Positions 59,744-64,000 of a stretch of DNA of 64,000 nt are shown piece after piece (positions within the stretch are counted from its first letter, which is position 1; each line of letters opens with the position of its first letter). This stretch comes from an uncultured Porphyromonadaceae bacterium (GTDB taxonomy: Bacteria; Bacteroidota; Bacteroidia; Bacteroidales; Muribaculaceae): assembly GCA_902461565.1 (NCBI GenBank), contig CABPYL010000002.1, forward strand, positions 66,412 through 130,411, in the 5' to 3' direction. The translations under genes and the position numbers were made by a program. Under the pieces are notes generated by a model. That model worked only from the letters and a program-made list of their open reading frames with translations. It did no database searches and was not told where the DNA came from.

Positions 59744-61882
59744 TTATTCTTCAGACTGTCCTTCAAGAATTTCCAGCATCTTGATTGCAGATGCGGGAAT
59801 ACGTGTGCCGGGGCCGAAGATAGCGGCCACTCCGGCTTTGTAAAGGAAGTCATAGTCCTGTGCGGGAATCACACCGCCGGCAGTTACCATAATGTCGTCG
59901 CGCCCGAGTTTCTTGAGTTCTTCGATAACCTGAGGAATCAAGGTCTTGTGGCCTGCGGCGAGCGAAGATACGCCAAGGATGTGTACGTCGTTTTCAACGG
60001 CCTGACGGGCAGCTTCCGCTGGTGTCTGGAAGAGCGGACCCATATCAACGTCGAAACCGCAGTCGGCGTAACCGGTGGCAACAACCTTTGCACCACGGTC
60101 ATGGCCGTCCTGGCCCATTTTTGCAATCATGATACGGGGCTGACGACCCTCGCGTTTTGCAAATTCTTCGCACATCTTCTGTGCGCGGATGAAATCCGCA
60201 TCGTTCTTTGTTTCGTTGGAGTACACGCCGGATATAGTTCTGATTACAGCTTTATAACGGCCTACGACAGCTTCGCAGGCATCGGAAATCTCACCCAAGG
60301 TTGCACGGAGGCCGGCGGCCTTTACAGCAAGGTCGAGCAGGTTGCCTTCTTTCGTACGTACGCATTCGGTGATGGCTTCGAGAGCTTCCTTGACCTTGGC
60401 TTCATCGCGGTGAGCTTTGACGTCGTTAAGGCGTTCAATCTGCTCGCGGCGAACCTCGGTATTGTCGATCTCGAGAATATCGATGGGATCTTCGTGGTCA
60501 AGACGGTATTTGTTGATACCTACGATTGTCTGACGGCCCGAGTCGATACGTGCCTGCGTGCGTGCCGATGCTTCCTCGATGCGCAGCTTAGGCAGACCTG
60601 TTTCGATAGCCTTTGCCATACCGCCGAGTTTCTCGATTTCCTGGATGTGCTCCCATGCGCGGTGTGCGATTTCGTTGGTAAGGGCTTCTACATAGTAGCT
60701 GCCGCCCCACGGGTCGATGGCGCGTGTAACCTGTGTTTCCTCCTGGATATAAATCTGGGTGTTACGGGCAATACGTGCCGAGAAATCGGTAGGAAGCGCG
60801 ATGGCTTCGTCGAGTGCGTTGGTATGGAGGCTTTGGGTATGGCCGAGAGCGGCGCCCATAGCTTCGATACAGGTACGACCTACATTGTTGAACGGATCCT
60901 GTTCGGTGAGCGACCAGCCCGACGTCTGCGAGTGTGTGCGAAGCGCAAGCGATTTGGGGTTCTTGGGGTTGAACTGCTTTACAATCTTTGCCCACAGCAT
61001 ACGTGCCGCGCGCATTTTGGCAACTTCCATGAAGTAGTTCATGCCGATTGCCCAGAAGAACGACAGACGGGGTGCGAAAGCGTCGATATCCATGCCTGCG
61101 TTAACACCTGCACGAAGATATTCAAGACCGTCGGCAAGAGTGTAAGCCAATTCGATGTCGCAGGTTGCGCCGGCTTCCTGCATGTGGTAGCCGGAGATAG
61201 AAATCGAGTTGAACTTTGGCATATTCTGCGAGGTGTACTCGAAGATGTCGGCGATAATACGCATCGAGAACTCCGGCGGATAAATATAGGTGTTGCGCAC
61301 CATGAATTCCTTAAGGATATCGTTCTGGATGGTACCGGCCATTTCGTCAAGCTTTGCACCCTGTTCCAGGCCTGCATTGATGTAGAAAGCAAGTACGGGA
61401 AGAACGGCTCCGTTCATGGTCATGGAAACGGACATCTTGTTCAGAGGAATACCGTCGAAAAGAACTTTCATGTCGTCTAACGAGCAGATGGAAACGCCAG
61501 CTTTGCCGACGTCGCCCACTACACGGGGATGATCCGCGTCATAGCCACGGTGTGTGGCAAGGTCGAATGCTACGGAAAGACCTTTCTGACCGGAGGCAAG
61601 GTTGCGGCGGTAGAAAGCGTTGGACTCTGCTGCTGTAGAGAAGCCTGCATACTGACGGATGGTCCAGGGACGCAGAGGATACATTGCGCTGTATGGGCCA
61701 CGCAGGAACGGGGGCAGACCCGACATGAAGTTTAGGTGTTCAAGACCTTCGAGGTCGGCCTTGGTATATACCGGTTTTACGGGGATGAGCTCGGGGGTTG
61801 TCCAGTTTTCGGTAGTTTCGGTTACCGGTGCTTCGCCACAGAGCCCTGCGGTTATGTCGATGTTTTTAAAATCGGGTTTCAT
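59744..61882 (-). CDS. mutB: Methylmalonyl-CoA mutase large (alpha) subunit
   Basis: This 712-residue B12-dependent enzyme interconverts succinyl-CoA and (R)-methylmalonyl-CoA in propionate production or use. The TIM barrel starts near RPWTIRQYAGFSTAAESNAFYRRNLA, with RTHSQTSGWSLTEQDPFNN in the middle. The C-terminal cobalamin domain has the DxHxxG motif in KMGQDGHDRGAKVVATG (about 580-596) and the GVSSLAAGHKTL and TAGGVIP elements. The start is 15 bp after mutA. Confidence 0.96.
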   Translation of the reverse strand: MKPDFKNIDITAGLCGEAPVTETTENWTTPELIPVKPVYTKADLEGLEHLNFMSGLPPFLRGPYSAMYPLRPWTIRQYAGFSTAAESNAFYRRNLASGQKGLSVAFDLATHRGYDADHPRVVGDVGKAGVSICSLDDMKVLFDGIPLNKMSVSMTMNGAVLPVLAFYINAGLEQGAKLDEMAGTIQNDILKEFMVRNTYIYPPEFSMRIIADIFEYTSQNMPKFNSISISGYHMQEAGATCDIELAYTLADGLEYLRAGVNAGMDIDAFAPRLSFFWAIGMNYFMEVAKMRAARMLWAKIVKQFNPKNPKSLALRTHSQTSGWSLTEQDPFNNVGRTCIEAMGAALGHTQSLHTNALDEAIALPTDFSARIARNTQIYIQEETQVTRAIDPWGGSYYVEALTNEIAHRAWEHIQEIEKLGGMAKAIETGLPKLRIEEASARTQARIDSGRQTIVGINKYRLDHEDPIDILEIDNTEVRREQIERLNDVKAHRDEAKVKEALEAITECVRTKEGNLLDLAVKAAGLRATLGEISDACEAVVGRYKAVIRTISGVYSNETKNDADFIRAQKMCEEFAKREGRQPRIMIAKMGQDGHDRGAKVVATGYADCGFDVDMGPLFQTPAEAARQAVENDVHILGVSSLAAGHKTLIPQVIEELKKLGRDDIMVTAGGVIPAQDYDFLYKAGVAAIFGPGTRIPASAIKMLEILEGQSEE

Positions 61883-61897
61883 AGTGTGGGCTGTGGA

Positions 61898-63745
61898 TTA
61901 TTTGTTTAAAAGACGGTTGTTGAAATCGCGCAGTGTTTCCAGAACGTTGCAGCGTACATGAACGAAGTCGTTGATGCCGGCGGCTTTGAGTTCTTCGGTG
62001 CAGGCGGGGTTACCGGCGACAACGAATTCGGCGCGGCCGTTCAGATACTTGAACGCAGCGGGTGCGAGTTCGGCGTATTCGTCGTCAGACGAACACAGTA
62101 CGATAACGTCGGCTTCTTTCGCAAGAGCGGCATCGACACCTTCCTCAACGGTATTGAAGCCGAGGTTGTCGATAATCTCATAGCCGGCACAACCGAAGAA
62201 GTTGGTGGAGAACTGTGCGCGGGCAAGACGCATGGCCAGATTACCGATTGTGAGCATGAACACCTTGGGGCGTTTTGCGGCAGCTTCAGTTTCAAGGCGG
62301 AGTGCCTCAAAATCGGTAGCGGCACGCTTCATCAGCAGTGCGTGAGGGCCTTTTTCCGTACTGCAGCCACATTTGCAGCATCCGGTATTCTCGATTTTGT
62401 CAGCAGCCTTTTCGTTGATGTTGGGGTACTGGTTGGTGCCGAGCAGAATCTCTTTGCGACGCGCAACGTCGGTGTGGCGCTTCTCGCAGCTTGCATTGAC
62501 AGCTGCCTGTACTTTGCCGTCGCCCACATTTGCAAAGAAACCGCCTTCTTCTTCGGTGGCGAGGAACAGTTTCCAGCCTTCCTTGGCGATTGCAACGGTG
62601 AGGGTCTCGACATAGTAGCTGCCGCCTGCGGGGTCAACAACCTTGTCCATGTGGCTTTCTTCCTTGAGAAGGAACTGCTGGTTGCGTGCTATACGCTCGC
62701 TGAAGGCGTCAGGTTTCTTGTAAGCGGCGTCGAACGGAGTTACAACGATGGAATCAACACCGGCAACGCAAGCCGAGAAAGTTTCTGTCTGGCTGCGGAG
62801 CAGATTTACATGAGCATCGTAGATAGTCTGGTTGAAAGTAGATGTTGTAGCGCATACCATCATTTTGGCTGCGCAGGAGCATGTGGGTTTATACTGTTCC
62901 ACAATCTGGGCCCATAACATACGGGCAGCGCGGAACTTGGCAATTTCCATAAAGAAATTGGAGGAAACACACATGTCGAATTTTATGCGGTTGGCGACTT
63001 CGTTGATGTCGCGGCCGGCTTCGGTAAGGAGGGTGAGCCATGCTGCGCCCCAGGAGAGTGCGTAGCCCAATTCCTGATAGATATATGCACCGGCGTTTGC
63101 CAGGATAGCGGATTCAACGCTCAGGCAGCGAACACCACGCACATCGGCAAGAACATCAAGGAGTTTGCAAGCTTCGGCGGCGACAGCTGCTGTGTCTACA
63201 CCTTCCACACCGTGTTTGAAGTTGCGGCGCAGGGGATTGTAAGCTACCGAGCCTTTGAAAGTTTCCTCGCATCCCGCAGCTTTTACGAGCTTTACAAGCT
63301 CTTCGGCCACAGCAACGGCTTTGCCTGGACAGCAGCTGAGGTTGATTTCCACGCAGTCCAGAACAATGTCCTTGAGAAGCACTTTAAGATCCGAAGGATC
63401 GGATACCTTGAAGCCAAGCGAGTTGACGCCTTTGTTAAGAACGTCAAGTGCTATAGCGTTTGCCTCTTCGGGGGTATCAGCAACAATATTCTGACGGGTA
63501 AGCCAGTCATTGTCGGTGCGGGTACCGCGGACGTAGGGGTATTGACCGGGAAGGGAGTCGGTCGTTTTCAGACCGGCGATGTCTTCAGCGCGGTAAACGG
63601 GCTGTACATTAAAGCCTTCGTTTGTGCGCCAGACCAGTTTTTTGTCGAAGTCCGCACCTTTGAGGTCGGTTTCGACTTTGGCTCGCCATTCTGCATAGCT
63701 CACCTCGGGAAACTGGTCAAACAATCTTTCACTTTTTTCTGCCAT
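61898..63745 (-). CDS. mutA: Methylmalonyl-CoA mutase small (beta) subunit
   Basis: The 615-residue partner of MutB has the same fold but no cobalamin-binding DxHxxG motif, as is normal for this subunit. Recognisable segments are FPEVSYAEWRAKVETDLKGADF at the N-terminus, RAARMLWAQIVEQY and DPAGGSYYVETLT. A Cys-rich GCCKCGC insert lies around residues 455-461 (62363-62381), before the C-terminal domain. The start at 63745 (MAEKSERLFDQFPEV) matches the family start; 21 upstream codons from 63808 are unsupported. Confidence 0.94.
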   Translation of the reverse strand: MAEKSERLFDQFPEVSYAEWRAKVETDLKGADFDKKLVWRTNEGFNVQPVYRAEDIAGLKTTDSLPGQYPYVRGTRTDNDWLTRQNIVADTPEEANAIALDVLNKGVNSLGFKVSDPSDLKVLLKDIVLDCVEINLSCCPGKAVAVAEELVKLVKAAGCEETFKGSVAYNPLRRNFKHGVEGVDTAAVAAEACKLLDVLADVRGVRCLSVESAILANAGAYIYQELGYALSWGAAWLTLLTEAGRDINEVANRIKFDMCVSSNFFMEIAKFRAARMLWAQIVEQYKPTCSCAAKMMVCATTSTFNQTIYDAHVNLLRSQTETFSACVAGVDSIVVTPFDAAYKKPDAFSERIARNQQFLLKEESHMDKVVDPAGGSYYVETLTVAIAKEGWKLFLATEEEGGFFANVGDGKVQAAVNASCEKRHTDVARRKEILLGTNQYPNINEKAADKIENTGCCKCGCSTEKGPHALLMKRAATDFEALRLETEAAAKRPKVFMLTIGNLAMRLARAQFSTNFFGCAGYEIIDNLGFNTVEEGVDAALAKEADVIVLCSSDDEYAELAPAAFKYLNGRAEFVVAGNPACTEELKAAGINDFVHVRCNVLETLRDFNNRLLNK

Positions 63746-63852
63746 AAATATTTGAATATCAATTGATATGTTTGTGATTTCAATAATATATGAATGTCTA
63801 TGATTCAAGGTCGCTTGCCTGAGGAGTTAAGGTTACTCCTGCTTTAGCATTG

Positions 63853-63884
63853 CAAAAGTAGTAATTATTCAAATAATTAACAAA
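63853..63884 (-). promoter_or_regulatory. Consensus promoter of mutAB
   Basis: On the minus strand: -33 TTTG (63884-63881), 20-bp spacer, -7 TACTTTTG (63860-63853). The predicted start is near 63846, giving a leader of about 100 nt. Within that leader, ATATCAATTGATAT (63754-63767) is a perfect palindrome close to the start codon. Confidence 0.75.
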
Positions 63885-63943
63885 TAAAAGCCTCGAAAAT
63901 GAACGGGTCTTTGACAGAATTAAATTATGGGACTGGCGAATCT

Positions 63944-63989
63944 TTTTGACACTCAAGCTTGGAGGTGTCAAAATTTTTTATTATCTTTG
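63944..63989 (+). promoter_or_regulatory. Promoter with flanking inverted repeat for a gene beyond the window
   Basis: -33 TTG (63959-63961), 20 bp, -7 TATCTTTG (63982-63989). The -33 sits inside an inverted repeat TTTTGACAC (63944-63952)/GTGTCAAAA (63965-63973) with centre AAGCTT (63955-63960), the position expected of a dimeric regulator site. The stem plus the following T run could alternatively act as a terminator, but no plus-strand gene precedes it. Confidence 0.6.
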
Positions 63990-64000
63990 TGCTACCATTT

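Noticed and set aside
59735..61480. 581-codon plus-strand frame opposite mutB
   Set aside because: It is antisense to a fully conserved mutase gene, has no domain features, and arises from the codon usage of the sense gene. The same applies to 61958-62917 opposite mutA, 8638-9693 opposite the S41 protease and 16756-17418 opposite recQ.
1..64000. CRISPR arrays, tRNA/rRNA genes, insertion sequences, integrases, toxin-antitoxin or restriction genes
   Set aside because: Searched by eye on both strands; no regular direct repeats with spacers, no transposase or integrase motifs and no tRNA-like cloverleaf ends were found.

Overview
The window reads as a chromosomal segment of a gut Bacteroidales bacterium, probably a Muribaculaceae-like lineage (inference). 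The evidence is the Bacteroidetes promoter type (TTTG or TTG, about 20 bp, TAnnTTTG) before many genes, the absence of Shine-Dalgarno sequences, a complete Bat (aerotolerance) operon, a FeoA-FeoB fusion, DUF4270, DUF4954, DUF5686, DUF3575 and DUF6562-type proteins, a methylmalonyl-CoA mutase pair, and roughly even GC content. Most of the segment is core genome; no tRNA, rRNA, insertion sequence or CRISPR array was seen.

Layout. 1-4.3 kb: 3' end of an alpha-glucan phosphorylase-like gene, a nested-palindrome intergenic repeat, a secreted orphan protein, a DUF4270 lipoprotein and a half-length GT5-like protein. 4.4-8.25 kb (+): DsbD-alpha-like membrane protein, MazG, topoisomerase III. 8.25-19.9 kb (-): one run of nine genes with tiny gaps or ATGA overlaps, clpP-clpX-recQ-[sugar kinase/RapZ fusion]-[sugar-1-P nucleotidyltransferase]-feoAB-[dCMP deaminase]-[S41 protease]-[5-FTHF cyclo-ligase]. 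20.0-23.2 kb (+): AlkD-like protein, MBOAT acyltransferase, choloylglycine hydrolase. 23.2-34.2 kb: DUF4954, dnaG, lipoprotein, plsC-type acyltransferase, AI-2E family permease, MFS transporter, metallo-beta-lactamase-fold hydrolase, rsmG, CvfB-like S1 protein. 34.3-42.8 kb (+): moxR-DUF58-BatD-like-batA-batB-batC-batD-batE. 42.9-44.4 kb (+): a small HTH protein and a DUF2007-USP-USP fusion. 44.4-48.2 kb (-): transglutaminase, NlpC/P60 and dipeptide epimerase, a muropeptide-processing set. 48.2-50.6 kb (-): DUF3575 and DUF6562-like pair and an XRE regulator. 50.6-52.3 kb: an AT-rich gene desert with a strong structured-RNA candidate just upstream of uvrA. 52.3-59.6 kb: uvrA, DUF5686, CYTH phosphatase, rRNA methyltransferase. 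59.7-63.7 kb (-): mutA-mutB.

Two groups of genes point to cell-wall salvage: the AmgK-like kinase/RapZ-C fusion with a MurU-like nucleotidyltransferase (sugar half), and the NlpC/P60-epimerase-transglutaminase set (peptide half). The observations most worth checking are the 6S-like RNA candidate with two mutually exclusive folds (about 51950-52130), the kinase/RapZ fusion inside the clpPX-led run, the GT5-like half protein without the nucleotide-sugar lysine motif, and the palindrome with internal tandem units at 303-451.
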